Source of the DNA: Paenibacillus bovis
GTDB lineage: Bacteria > Bacillota > Bacilli > Paenibacillales > Paenibacillaceae
Length of the DNA: 64,000 bases
Reading direction: 5' to 3'
NCBI RefSeq assembly: GCF_001421015.2
Contig: NZ_CP013023.1
Location: forward strand, 3,837,501 to 3,901,500
Each line of letters begins with the position of its first letter. The first letter of the stretch is position 1. Under the pieces are notes generated by a model. That model worked only from the letters and a program-made list of their open reading frames with translations. It was not told the DNA's origin and did not search any database. This document shows positions 47,304 through 57,058 of the stretch, piece after piece. The position numbers and the translations under genes are program-made.

Positions 47304-47408
47304 AGACATCTCTCCTGTCATTTATCTATTTATTTAGGTATATTTTTGCGCGGTCTGGTTATCCGTCTCTATGATAGAGCCGGAAATCATCCATAATTTA
47401 CATTCCGA

Positions 47409-48212
47409 TTAGTCGACAAACTGCTCAAATCCATATACCATGCCGGTGTATTCCATTACTTTTTGTACCCCGATCTTCACACCTGGCATGTATCCTGCAC
47501 GTTCATAGGAATCATGACGAATTTTTAGAGATTGACCAAAGCTGCCGAATATAACTTCCTGCTGGGCAAATACGCCTGGCAGACGAACGCTGTGAATACG
47601 GAATCCATCATATTCTCCACCGCGCGATCCGGAAATCGTTTCTTTCTCTTTCGGATTGCCCTGCTTCATGGATTCACGCACTTCGGAGATCATCTCTGCT
47701 GTTTTTACTGCTGTACCCGAAGGCGCATCCAGCTTCTGGTCTCCATGGTATTCGATAATTTCCAGATGCGGGAAATGCTTGGCAGCGAGAGCAGAGAAGC
47801 GCATCAGCAAAATAGCACCGATCGAAAAGTTCGGAGCGATCAAACCACCGATACCAGCCTGTTCGCATTTCGTATTCAGTTCTTCAATCTGCTCTGGTGT
47901 ATAACCGGTGGTGCCCATTACCGGACGTACCCCTGCTGCAATAGCCAGATTGGCATGCTCATATGCAAATTCAGGGTGTGTAAAATCCACCAGTACATCT
48001 GCTTGACCAGCAGCCAGTGCTTCCTGCAGTTCGGCAGTAACCAATACACCGACGGTTCCCATTCCCACCATTTCACCGGCATCACGGCCTGCATCCGAAC
48101 GACCGACAGCTGCTGCCAGCTCCAGTTCCTCATCACCCAGTACCAGCTTAACGACTTCTTTGCCCATACGCCCACCGGCGCCAGCTACAATTACACGAAT
48201 CGGTTTGTCCAT
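47409..48212 (-). CDS. dapB: 4-hydroxy-tetrahydrodipicolinate reductase
   Basis: Lysine/diaminopimelate synthesis reductase. N-terminal VIVAGAGGRMGKEVVKL (NAD(P)-binding), GTTGYTPEQ, and the EYHGDQKLDAPSGTA motif with the catalytic His and Lys. Length 267 residues. AAGGAG precedes the ATG by about 8 bases. The product feeds peptidoglycan diaminopimelate as well as lysine. Confidence 0.97.
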   Translation of the reverse strand: MDKPIRVIVAGAGGRMGKEVVKLVLGDEELELAAAVGRSDAGRDAGEMVGMGTVGVLVTAELQEALAAGQADVLVDFTHPEFAYEHANLAIAAGVRPVMGTTGYTPEQIEELNTKCEQAGIGGLIAPNFSIGAILLMRFSALAAKHFPHLEIIEYHGDQKLDAPSGTAVKTAEMISEVRESMKQGNPKEKETISGSRGGEYDGFRIHSVRLPGVFAQQEVIFGSFGQSLKIRHDSYERAGYMPGVKIGVQKVMEYTGMVYGFEQFVD

Positions 48213-48312
48213 GATTAATCTCCTTTACCGCTTCTATTCATTATCATTATATAGATAGTTATTATAAGTGTGTATCCATCAAATGAGCCAGTACAATCTT
48301 CTTGGGCACTAT

Positions 48313-48663
48313 TTATTGATCGTTCTCACCGGATTGCGCTTCAATACGTGTCCAGCGATCTTTGTCACGAGTATTAAATTTATGCATAACTTTGTCATGC
48401 GCTTCTGCCAGATCAATCCCGAGCGAATTGGCAAAACAGATCGTAATAAACAGGATATCTCCTAGCTCCAACTCAATCGAATTATCGGCTTCGTCGTTCT
48501 TTTTGGGCTTCTCCCCATAGGAATGATTGACTTCACGCGCCAGTTCACCGACTTCCTCCGACATTCTCGCCAGCATGGCAAGCGGTGAAAAATATCCTTC
48601 TTTAAACTGGGAAATGTAGGCATCTACTTCTCTTTGCATTTCCGCAAGTGATTTTTCTGTCAT
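48313..48663 (-). CDS. ypjD: Nucleotide pyrophosphohydrolase, MazG family (YpjD)
   Basis: A 116-residue all-alpha NTP-PPase. The metal-binding EVGELAREVNH and LELGDILFITICFAN motifs give the E-x3-E..E-x2-D pattern. It probably clears abnormal or excess nucleotides. GGAGGG precedes the ATG. It is the first gene upstream of dapB, as in B. subtilis. Confidence 0.92.
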   Translation of the reverse strand: MTEKSLAEMQREVDAYISQFKEGYFSPLAMLARMSEEVGELAREVNHSYGEKPKKNDEADNSIELELGDILFITICFANSLGIDLAEAHDKVMHKFNTRDKDRWTRIEAQSGENDQ

Positions 48664-48960
48664 TCCAATCCCTCCGTAAATTCCAGATATATAGTATAAA
48701 AATTACAATCCATGTATAGGTATGTATAGGCTCTATCGAGCTGCTCATACTGCCTATTGCCGAATCCATGACTCCCCCATATAGTTAAGGATGGGCCGGA
48801 CTGTAACGGAGATTTCATATCATTTTTATGTACAATCCAGCGATATGACTCCCATTGAATATGTCATTACCATGTTATCCTAAAGCGATTTTGAAAACAA
48901 ATCCTTTTTACTGTAAACATTGTCCTTGCATTCTACTATTCCATTGGAGGTATTGATAAC

Positions 48961-49836
48961 ATGTTACCTAAATTCTGGCGACAATTCCGGGTGATTCTGC
49001 CGATTCTGTTTGGAGCAGGCGTGTACGCATTCGGCCTGCTGTATTTTATTATTCCCAATAAATTAATGGAAGGTGGCGTAACAGGGATTACCATTCTGCT
49101 GAATTATGCGTTTGGTATTTCTCCCTCGCTATCTACTCTGATTATCAATATTCCCCTGTTCCTGATTGGTCTTAAAATGCTGGGTCGCAGACAGATGATT
49201 TATACCGGTGTAGGAATTGCTGCGCTGACCTTTTTCCTGTGGCTGTTCGAGCGCATGATTGATATGGGCTGGATTATTCCTTTTCAGACGCAGCATGATT
49301 ATATTCTGGCGGTTCTGTATGCAGGGGTAACGCTGGGAATAGGACTCGGGATTGTATTCCGGTTTGGCGGGACGACTGGCGGCTCCGATATTATTGCGAC
49401 CATTCTGAACCGGGCATTTGGCTGGAGTATTGGTCAGATTATGCTGGCGCTGGATATTCTGATTATCGGCGGCTCCCTGTTTTTCATTTCCAAAGAACTG
49501 GTATTATACACGCTAGTCACTGTATTTATTGCCACCAAAATTATTGATTTTATCCAGGAAGGTGCTTATTCCGGCAAAGCATTCACGATTATCAGTGATC
49601 ACGCATCCGAGATTGCCGAGATTATTATGAAAGAAATGGATCGCGGAGTCACGATCATCCCGGCGATTGGCGCTTATTCCAAACAGGCCAAAGAAGTCGC
49701 CTACTGCGTCGTCTCTCGTCAGGAGATCCGGCGCGTACACAATATTGTCAAATCAGTCGATCCCCGCGCCTTCGTAGTCATTAATGAAGTTAATGATGTG
49801 CACGGAGAAGGATTCCGTGAGGAGCTGCATCATTGA
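48961..49836 (+). CDS. YitT family membrane protein, DUF2179
   Basis: A 291-residue inner-membrane protein. About five hydrophobic helices span residues 10-185 (ILFGAGVYAFGLLYFIIPNKLMEGGVTGITILLN, then GITLGIGLGIVFRFGGTTGGSDIIATILN). A cytosolic C-terminal DUF2179 domain (IISDHASEIAEIIMKEMDRGVTIIPAIGAYSKQAKEVAYCVVSRQEI) follows. B. subtilis has several paralogues (YpjC, YitT, YqfU, YvjA); the position next to ypjD suggests YpjC. The transported molecule is not known. GGAGG precedes the ATG. Confidence 0.9.
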   Translation: MLPKFWRQFRVILPILFGAGVYAFGLLYFIIPNKLMEGGVTGITILLNYAFGISPSLSTLIINIPLFLIGLKMLGRRQMIYTGVGIAALTFFLWLFERMIDMGWIIPFQTQHDYILAVLYAGVTLGIGLGIVFRFGGTTGGSDIIATILNRAFGWSIGQIMLALDILIIGGSLFFISKELVLYTLVTVFIATKIIDFIQEGAYSGKAFTIISDHASEIAEIIMKEMDRGVTIIPAIGAYSKQAKEVAYCVVSRQEIRRVHNIVKSVDPRAFVVINEVNDVHGEGFREELHH

Positions 49837-49873
49837 TTGATATGCTGTTCTCCAATATATGTAAGTATAAAGG

Positions 49874-49908
49874 TAAAAGGTATTGCATCTAATGTGCAAT
49901 ACCTTTTA
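49874..49908 (+). terminator. Bidirectional terminator
   Basis: AAAAGGTATTGCA (49875-49887) and its perfect complement (49895-49907), with TTTT and AAAA flanks. It serves the converging YitT and SLH genes. Confidence 0.9.
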
Positions 49909-49917
49909 TTCATTTAT

Positions 49918-52900
49918 TCATTTATTCAGTAGTCTATAAATCACAACCGCTGTTTCCTCTTTTGTGATTTTTCGTTGCGGCTTGAACTGTCCGTTTTCAT
50001 AGCCGATAAATAGTTCTCCTCCCAGCTTGTTAATCGCTGTCTTCGCCCATTCAGGAATCAGTTTTTCGTCACTGAACGAGTATGCAGCTCCTTTTTCTGC
50101 CTGGATAAAGCTTTGCAAAATGCTGGCTGCTTCTGCTCTTGTGATAATTCGGTCGGGCTTGAATGTTCCGTCGGGATATCCCTGGATATAATTCATTTCA
50201 GCTGCTTTCACTACATTGGATGTGTACCATTTCCCATCGATATCGCTGAACCTACCGGACAATGGCTGAGTAGAAGCTGAATCTTCAAGCTGCTCATTAT
50301 TGGAACGAAGCAGCATACTTACAAACTCTGCTCTTGTAATTCCAGCTTTGGGATTAAACTTACCGGATTCATCTCCATTTACAATGCCACGATCAGCCAG
50401 ATAATTGATCGCATTTTCCGAATACCGTGATTCCACATCAACAAAGCGATTAGAAGGATGAACATTAGCAGATGGGGACGCTGGCAATGATTGATGATCA
50501 TCCGTAGATGTATTCAAATCCTGTTTTTCTGTGCTTATAAATGGATTCAATATAACAGGAAGAACATTGCCTACCTCTTTTTCTTTGGTTTTAAACGTAA
50601 TACTTTGTATATCCGATTGGACACCCGTTGTATTCTCGGTCCATACCTGTATAGTGTATCGATGTGCATCCGACAGATTGTTCAACTCGATTGTTTGCGA
50701 TAATGATCGCTTGATCACATTGTGCCCATCAGCGAATACAAATGTATCCGAATCACTTCCATGGAGCGATTTGATAATGGCTGAAGATGCAGTGATATCG
50801 TCTACTTCCAATTGGAATCCTGAAAATGGGTGTGTCTCGAATGAGAGCTTGTACAATTCCCCCATTATGCCGCTTGAATTTACTGCTCGAATTCCAAACT
50901 CATTATACTTTGTACTACTGGATAGATGATCTATACGCATCTGATTGTCTTCGACAGTTCCAATTTGTTGATCACCATTATATATGTTGTAGGACACAGC
51001 TCCCCTGAAAGGCTTCCACCCGATTGTCGCCGCGTTATGTTGCAGTTCCAGAAGGCTCAGTACATCTGTAACAGCCGGAACAGGAGCTCCCTGATATTTT
51101 ATCCACAACCGCTCCGGACTCTCGCCATTGTTACCTACAGCAGCGATTCCAAAAGAAGATAGCACACCCGCACCAGGACTGGGCAAGCTTACAGTCAAAT
51201 CACTGGTTGTTTTTATCCATTCTCCATGAGTGTTATAGATACGATAATACAAAGCACCCGTGGAAGGTGAAAAAGTTAAATGCAGATCATTGTTTGTATT
51301 CGAAGATACTTTGCCCGACTCCGGCGCGAGTGGTACCGTCTGAAATTGAAGAGTGTTCACAGCAGATTTGCCGCTTTCGTTGACAGCATACACATTTACT
51401 GAATACATCTCACCGGGGCTTAGATCGCTTAACTCAATAGTTGAAGTTGAACTCGTATATTCTTGTCCATGAATAGTCGCAACATAAGTGCTGGCTCCCT
51501 GAACAGGTGCAAACTTTATTTTAGCCGACGTATAAGCAATATCCTCTACGCGCAAATCCTGCTTGACCGGCTCAGGCAGGGTGACGAAATGAGCATTGGC
51601 AGCTTCTCCTGTACCAGAATCGTTAAAAGGTACGATCGAGATCACATGTACACTGCCCGGATTTAGTCCGGCAAATTCATAGCTTGTGTGCTCTGTCGTG
51701 GCTACTTTGATACCATCCAGATAGATATCGTACCCTTTGGCACCTCGTACATTTCTCCATGCATAGGCTGCTGCCTCGGCAGTTATACTTTTTGAGGTTA
51801 ATTCTGTTGCTGCTGGTAATGTCCATAACGATATATTTTTAAAATCACTCTGCCCCGACGTATTCGTTACTGCAATAGAGTAATGGTATGGAGTACACGA
51901 AGCAAGATTATGATCAGTGAAAAGAACGCTTGAATCGGAATAAGTCACATTGTAGGCATTGTATGTGGTATCAGTAACTGTTGTATATGTTTCTTTGGTA
52001 ACGGTGACTATATGCTGATCATCGCGTTTTACATCGTAATAAACGTCTCCTGTCACGCTATCCCACGAGAGCTGGGCAAAATCAGTTCCAACCGCAACTA
52101 CATTGAGATGGCCAAGTGAAGGCAATGTCAAAAATGTATAACGACTCTCCAGACTTGATCCGGATTCGTTTACTGCCTTAATACTCAATGTATAGTTATT
52201 GTTGGGAGTAAGCTGCTCGAATGTACGACTCGTATTCATAGTTCCTTTTGAGACTATGGTTCCATTCTTATCCACAAGTTCATACAGGTAGTACGTAGCA
52301 GATTGGACAGATTCCAACTCTACACGGACAGCAGTCTCAGATCGTGGACAGACATTATTCACTTTTGTAGCAGCAGGAACTGTACGATAATTGCAGCTTA
52401 TAGACTCCCCTCTACCCGATACATTAATCGGTGTGATGATGTAGGTATATTCGGTACCCGGCGTCAAATCAGTATCGATAAACGAAGTGCTGCCGGTAGG
52501 TACAGTTAATATTCTGCCTGTTTGCTGGTTGATCACCTCGTAAGTCTCTTCTGTTCGGGATGGCAGTAAACCTTGAATGCTACCTGCTGACGAAGAACTC
52601 AAATGAACATCATCAGCTGCAATTTTTTCCGGCAATGCTTTGATTTTGATTTCTTTTGAACGTCCATAGGACTCATTGCCGGCTGAATCCATAGCCAGCA
52701 CATGAACGTACCAAATGCCCTGTTTTTCCGCAGGCAGTACAGCAGAAAAATTACCGCTGCTCTCCGTCCACTCCGCATGGATATCCGGGCGAGTACTCTG
52801 CTGACTTACAATATAACGCACTGATTTTAATGATTGATCTGTAGCCAGAATATGCACATCTACCAGATTCGCCTGCCAATCTGTGCCATCCGGTGTAAAT

Positions 52901-54678
52901 GAAATAACCGGACCTTCTTTATCGATATTGGCAACAGTGATTGTTTTCGAAGACTGATTGCCCATTACATCATATGCAGTAAAGGTATAATCGCCATTCT
53001 CTGTGACCTCATATGAAGTAACTCCCGATGCTACGCTATTTCCATTGGGAAGCAATATGCTGGTAATCCATGTATCCGGATCTGATGCAGCTACGTGAAT
53101 CGTATTTCCATATCGGCTCCATTCACTGGATGCAAGCGACAGACTTAGGTCCGGCTTGCTGTTATTGCTTAGAGTAACCGTTTGCGTTGGGCTAATATTC
53201 CCGTTCCGATCAACTGCCGCCACATGAATATATGGATTCGCAGCATCAGGAGATATCGTCAACTGAGTCGCAGATGTTGTTACAGATCCGGAAGAGATAA
53301 CTGTATTTGCGTTATTATCCTGAATTACAATATAGCCTGCTATACCGGAGGTAACTACAGCGTGGGTAGGATCTTGAACCGGACCCAGCGATCCATCTCT
53401 TAGTTGGCCCTGAATACTGTATGTATAATCTGATCCATTATCTGCTGGTGCTGCCCATGTCAATATCACATTTTTATGCGTAGGAGAGAAGGTGTAGCCC
53501 AGATTCTCTACCTTATTTGGTTTATCTATATCTACAGCAGTATTATCGGTATAATTTGAATCGTAACCGACATAGATCTGCTGACCATTGCGGTAAATAA
53601 TGGCTTTTTGGGCGTAGCCAATTTTGAATTCATCTACTTGCATAAGACCGTTGGTATTGGAGGAAAAATTAAGAGTAGCACCGTACTTGCCCAGATCATA
53701 TTGCGTCGTATCTGTAGGGACATCCAGAGTCCGGCTATATGTTGTCCATTCGGGATGATAGCCAATATCCAGCATACCGGTACCAAAATCCCCATACGGG
53801 AAAGTTACAACTGGATCGCCTGGCTGAAAAACATAGCTTCCATCACTGGTCATGCCAGATGCCCCAATAGATGTATACCAGAAAGAAGAATTGGAAGAAT
53901 CCAGAACCAATGACTGCGTAGCAGCCTGATATTTATAATAAGCAACTGCCCAGTGCCAATCGCTCTTGGCCGAACTGAGTATGGTAAGAAATTCTCCATC
54001 AGGCCAATTGGGAGAGCCTCCGTCCACATATACAGGAATAGTTCGAGGCGTATTGGACGAATTCCCGGGAACAATCGATGTCGTATTTCTGAAGCGAACA
54101 ACCTTGCCACTATGGTCTGTTAATTGAATTCCTTTTTTACCACGAATATCTCCAAATCCAACCGCAGTCTGATTAACCGAGCCTGACAGTGAGCGCATAT
54201 CATATTGCGCTTGTAGTCGTGCTCCCTGCTGCAAGCTTGCTATCGATGTCCGGGCCAGACTGGAATCACTGGATACCTGTGGATAGTTAAAGGCATTCCC
54301 TTTACGGTCTGTGATGGTATTCATGATTTGTAAAGAAGTACCTTTATCCGTAGAGACATACGACTGATTACCATCACTGCGGCTCCCACCGTAGTATGTT
54401 GAGAACGGGTTCGATTCAAAATTGGTCTTATACAAGACCTCGCTGTCCGGCATAATAATCGAAAAGTCCAATGATACCGAATTGGTTCCGGCTTTGACCG
54501 ATGTAATATCTGCTGTGACATTGGCCGCATGAGCATTGGGAAGAGGGCCAAATACCGACGATAAAATCAAAATACTCAAAGAGGTCTGGAGCAATTTGCG
54601 ATTGAATACCAGACGATGTAATTCATGGCATAGAATTTGTTTTGATTCCTGATCTGTATATTTACTAAAAGATTTCAC
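49918..54678 (-). CDS. Giant SLH-anchored surface protein with FN3 repeats
   Basis: A 1586-residue exported surface protein. Residues 1-51 are a long signal peptide ending in NAHA. An N-terminal region of about 350 residues has a lectin-like look (VLYKTNFESNPFSTYYGG, GDIRGKKGIQL). A series of about seven to eight fibronectin type III modules follows, with recurrent GxxYxI..N.SG sequences. The last 190 residues are three S-layer homology repeats (FVDVESRYSENAINYLADRG.., FSDIDGKWYTSNVVKAAE.., YSFSDEKLIPEWAKTAI..), which bind pyruvylated wall polymer. I start at GTG 54678 because AAGGAG is 8 bases upstream; an ATG at 54765 lacks a site and would place an attenuator inside the gene. Ligand unknown; adhesion or glycan binding is likely. 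Confidence 0.9.
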   Translation of the reverse strand: MKSFSKYTDQESKQILCHELHRLVFNRKLLQTSLSILILSSVFGPLPNAHAANVTADITSVKAGTNSVSLDFSIIMPDSEVLYKTNFESNPFSTYYGGSRSDGNQSYVSTDKGTSLQIMNTITDRKGNAFNYPQVSSDSSLARTSIASLQQGARLQAQYDMRSLSGSVNQTAVGFGDIRGKKGIQLTDHSGKVVRFRNTTSIVPGNSSNTPRTIPVYVDGGSPNWPDGEFLTILSSAKSDWHWAVAYYKYQAATQSLVLDSSNSSFWYTSIGASGMTSDGSYVFQPGDPVVTFPYGDFGTGMLDIGYHPEWTTYSRTLDVPTDTTQYDLGKYGATLNFSSNTNGLMQVDEFKIGYAQKAIIYRNGQQIYVGYDSNYTDNTAVDIDKPNKVENLGYTFSPTHKNVILTWAAPADNGSDYTYSIQGQLRDGSLGPVQDPTHAVVTSGIAGYIVIQDNNANTVISSGSVTTSATQLTISPDAANPYIHVAAVDRNGNISPTQTVTLSNNSKPDLSLSLASSEWSRYGNTIHVAASDPDTWITSILLPNGNSVASGVTSYEVTENGDYTFTAYDVMGNQSSKTITVANIDKEGPVISFTPDGTDWQANLVDVHILATDQSLKSVRYIVSQQSTRPDIHAEWTESSGNFSAVLPAEKQGIWYVHVLAMDSAGNESYGRSKEIKIKALPEKIAADDVHLSSSSAGSIQGLLPSRTEETYEVINQQTGRILTVPTGSTSFIDTDLTPGTEYTYIITPINVSGRGESISCNYRTVPAATKVNNVCPRSETAVRVELESVQSATYYLYELVDKNGTIVSKGTMNTSRTFEQLTPNNNYTLSIKAVNESGSSLESRYTFLTLPSLGHLNVVAVGTDFAQLSWDSVTGDVYYDVKRDDQHIVTVTKETYTTVTDTTYNAYNVTYSDSSVLFTDHNLASCTPYHYSIAVTNTSGQSDFKNISLWTLPAATELTSKSITAEAAAYAWRNVRGAKGYDIYLDGIKVATTEHTSYEFAGLNPGSVHVISIVPFNDSGTGEAANAHFVTLPEPVKQDLRVEDIAYTSAKIKFAPVQGASTYVATIHGQEYTSSTSTIELSDLSPGEMYSVNVYAVNESGKSAVNTLQFQTVPLAPESGKVSSNTNNDLHLTFSPSTGALYYRIYNTHGEWIKTTSDLTVSLPSPGAGVLSSFGIAAVGNNGESPERLWIKYQGAPVPAVTDVLSLLELQHNAATIGWKPFRGAVSYNIYNGDQQIGTVEDNQMRIDHLSSSTKYNEFGIRAVNSSGIMGELYKLSFETHPFSGFQLEVDDITASSAIIKSLHGSDSDTFVFADGHNVIKRSLSQTIELNNLSDAHRYTIQVWTENTTGVQSDIQSITFKTKEKEVGNVLPVILNPFISTEKQDLNTSTDDHQSLPASPSANVHPSNRFVDVESRYSENAINYLADRGIVNGDESGKFNPKAGITRAEFVSMLLRSNNEQLEDSASTQPLSGRFSDIDGKWYTSNVVKAAEMNYIQGYPDGTFKPDRIITRAEAASILQSFIQAEKGAAYSFSDEKLIPEWAKTAINKLGGELFIGYENGQFKPQRKITKEETAVVIYRLLNK

Positions 54679-54701
54679 AATAAACGCTCCTTCACGAAAA
54701 C

Positions 54702-54750
54702 AAAAAAAGCACCCCGCTGTAGATACCAAAGTATCTGCAAGCGAGGTGCT
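54702..54750 (-). terminator. Attenuator hairpin before the SLH gene
   Basis: Arms 54708-54718 and 54740-54750 pair on the minus strand (AGCACCTCGCT with one G-U), with an inner AGATAC/GTATCT stem. Seven T follow. The T run ends 24 bases before the GTG start and 16 bases before the ribosome binding site, with a promoter only 30 bases upstream of the hairpin. Such a place fits a transcription attenuator rather than the end of a gene. Confidence 0.75.
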
Positions 54751-54777
54751 TCCTCGTAACTTCATTTAATTGAGTTT

Positions 54778-54805
54778 ATCATACTGCATTTCTATCAAAA
54801 TGCAA
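54778..54805 (-). promoter_or_regulatory. SLH-gene promoter with overlapping palindrome
   Basis: On the minus strand TTGCAT (54800-54805), 16 bases, TATGAT (54778-54783). The palindrome TGCATTTCTATCAAAATGCA (54785-54804) fills the spacer and the -35 box: arms TGCATTT and AAATGCA are exact. It looks like an operator for a dimeric repressor or activator. Confidence 0.55.
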
Positions 54806-54832
54806 AGGAAAAAATTGGTGCAGTGAATCCGA

Positions 54833-56361
54833 TTATTTCTTTTCCAGACGATTTTCGCCTTTACTTTTCAATTCTTGTATTTTTATTTTCGCATCTGTAT
54901 TTCCATACCAGCGCATTGTTTTTGCACGAATAAAAGTCAGCTGTTCAGGAACTCTATCCAATTCCTGAACTCTGAGTTCGTAACCCATATCACTGTCATC
55001 TTCGTAAGCTACCTCAGATAATACAATACCTGCGCTATGGCTATCTGGCATAAGAGTATATGCTCCCCTTCCATTTACTTTATATCTTCTACCTTGCTCA
55101 TCTACTGCGATATATTCATCATCGCCCAACCCGTTTCGGACTGTACCCGTAACAGGGAAAGTACCTTCTAGCGGTCTGGCAGGATCATCACCTTCATGAT
55201 TGATCCTATATGCTCCCAGTTCCAGATAGTCTCCCATAGAATCGAAATGGATTGGATAATCGGCATGAGCCGGATCAAACGTCACCTGGTGTCCATCACG
55301 TTCTTTGACCAGATATCCGTCAATCACCAGATAATATGGCTTATCAACTGGTAATTGGCTAAATGTATAGCTCCAGTGCATTTCTCCTCTTTTCTTATCT
55401 GCTATGTGCTGAGAAGCTAACATATTAGGATTATAAGAGGCAGAGTCTGCTCCTATAATTGGGTTGCCTGCTGCATCTTCCACATGGAATCTCAGTTCTT
55501 GCTTTTTCCATGATTCCCCTGGAGAGCGGCGTAATGCTTTGGCTGATAATTGGCTATCGATTTCCAGCCTGACCCCCGCACCATCCGTGTTATCCGTTTC
55601 AGGCTTATGGTCATTCCATCTGGAGAAGTATAGGTGCCTTTTAATGGGACAATTTGGGTCTGTTGATTTGCTTTCGTGAGATCGATAGCAAATTTAAATT
55701 TCCAATTCCCATATATTTTATTCTGTTCACCTGATTGTCTCATACTGGTAATATTCGATTCTATAGTGATATTTTGGGTCTGCAGGGGTTCTGCGAATGA
55801 GACAATCATATAGTAAAAATCAGTAGTGACGCCAACATCATACATTGTACCTACTACTTTTCCTGTCTCATCTTTGACTAAAATAGCATCATGATTGAAA
55901 AATAGATCTCGATCCATTTTGCCGTCAGGTCCATAGACCTCAAGCGCCATAATTACACGAGTCGGATCAGCAATAGCTTCGCCAACTTTTATGGTATAAC
56001 CGTTACTTTGAACTTTAATATCAGGATGCTGAACAAGTCCAAGCTCTCTGGCATTCAGAAGTCCATAGTCCGGTCCACTTTTATCTGTAAATACAGAACG
56101 TATAATATCTGCAAAAGCGGGAACCTTATACCATGCAACTCCAGCAATCAGACTAATAATAACGACAGCACTAACCGCCCATTTTAATATGCTATACTTC
56201 TTTTTATGTGGGAATTTTGCAGGACGATTATCATTTTTTCTATCCGATTGATCGGGCAAATTAGATAGCGTCTGATCTATACGCTGCCGGATCACTTCAG
56301 GTAGCTCCATGTGAATCTGCTGTGCTTTTTCTCTTAATTGCTGATCCAGATGATTATTCAT
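54833..56361 (-). pseudogene. Anti-sigma factor, DUF4179-type, frameshifted
   Basis: Membrane anti-sigma factor split in two frames. Residues 1-70 are the cytosolic sigma-binding part, followed by a transmembrane helix (WAVSAVVIISLIAGVAW) and an extracellular DUF4179-like domain. The frame ends at 55492, but a second frame continues from about 55590 (TDGAGVRLEIDSQLSAKAL, then EDAAGNPIIGADSASYNP) to 54833. The full span is 1529 bases, one short of a multiple of three, so a one-base deletion near 55584-55598 joins them. It overlaps the sigma gene by 8 bases with GGGGGGATTCGCT before the ATG. A sequencing error or a mutation is possible; no slippery run is seen. Confidence 0.75.
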
Positions 56362-56881
56362 AGCGAATCCCCCCATCCGTTTCCAGTTCAAGCTTGGCTG
56401 CCAGTATTGCACGGGCACGATATAAACGGGATTTTACAGTGCCGGGAGAGATAGCCAGCAGTTTTGCAATATCGCGAACTGCTATATCCTCAAAGTAATA
56501 TAAAATCACTGCAGCACGCAGCTCTTGATCTAATTGATCTACTACTTCCAGCAGATCGACTCGTTCATAATAATTATGTACATCGGCAATACTGATTTCT
56601 TCTCCTGTACTGACTACCCGCTCCTGTCTGCGCAACGTCGCATAACATTCATTAATCAGAATGCGGTATATCCAGGACTTGAATGCTTTTGGCTGTCTTA
56701 ATTGCGCAAGCGACAAATACGCTTTTACTATCGTTTCCTGTATAGCATCTGCACAATCTTCATCATTTCTAAGTATAGAGCGCGCGAGCCTGTACAGGTT
56801 CATATCCAGCCTGTGGATTAACTTTGTAAAAGCCTGCTGGTCTCCCTGCTGTGCCCGAATCACTTCCTCATTCCACTCCAC
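56354..56881 (-). CDS. ECF sigma factor
   Basis: A 175-residue extracytoplasmic-function sigma factor. Region 2 (AFTKLIHRLDMNLYRLARSILRNDEDCADAIQETIVKAYLSL) and region 4 (DIAVRDIAKLLAISPGTVKSRLYRARAILAAKL) are typical. It looks like the SigV/SigX group. The start is GTG at 56881, 9 bases after GGGAGGG. Its anti-sigma partner follows with an 8-base overlap, so the pair is transcribed together and the sigma is presumably held at the membrane. Confidence 0.93.
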   Translation of the reverse strand: MEWNEEVIRAQQGDQQAFTKLIHRLDMNLYRLARSILRNDEDCADAIQETIVKAYLSLAQLRQPKAFKSWIYRILINECYATLRRQERVVSTGEEISIADVHNYYERVDLLEVVDQLDQELRAAVILYYFEDIAVRDIAKLLAISPGTVKSRLYRARAILAAKLELETDGGIRYE

Positions 56882-56992
56882 ACGGATTGTCCCTCCCTGT
56901 TATCTGTTTGTTTATTTATCATAATTCCTTTCCTGTATACATATAGATGCACCAGCATAGTATTTGGTTCATTTCCTATTTCGAATCATGAC

Positions 56993-57016
56993 AAAAAGAC
57001 TGTCTTGCGACAGCCT
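56993..57016 (-). terminator. Terminator of the gene at 57059
   Basis: GACTGTC (56998-57004) and GACAGCC (57009-57015) form a short hairpin with loop TTGC; five T follow on the minus strand. Confidence 0.8.
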
Positions 57017-57058
57017 TCTCTTTGCTTTTTTTGTTCATTACAGTCTAGTCCTGGTTTT

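Noticed and set aside
54679..54765. SLH gene starting at ATG 54765
   Set aside because: No ribosome site there and the attenuator hairpin would be inside the coding part; GTG 54678 has AAGGAG at 8 bases.
55580..55600. Programmed frameshift in the anti-sigma gene
   Set aside because: There is no slippery heptamer or downstream pseudoknot visible; a simple deletion or read error is more likely.
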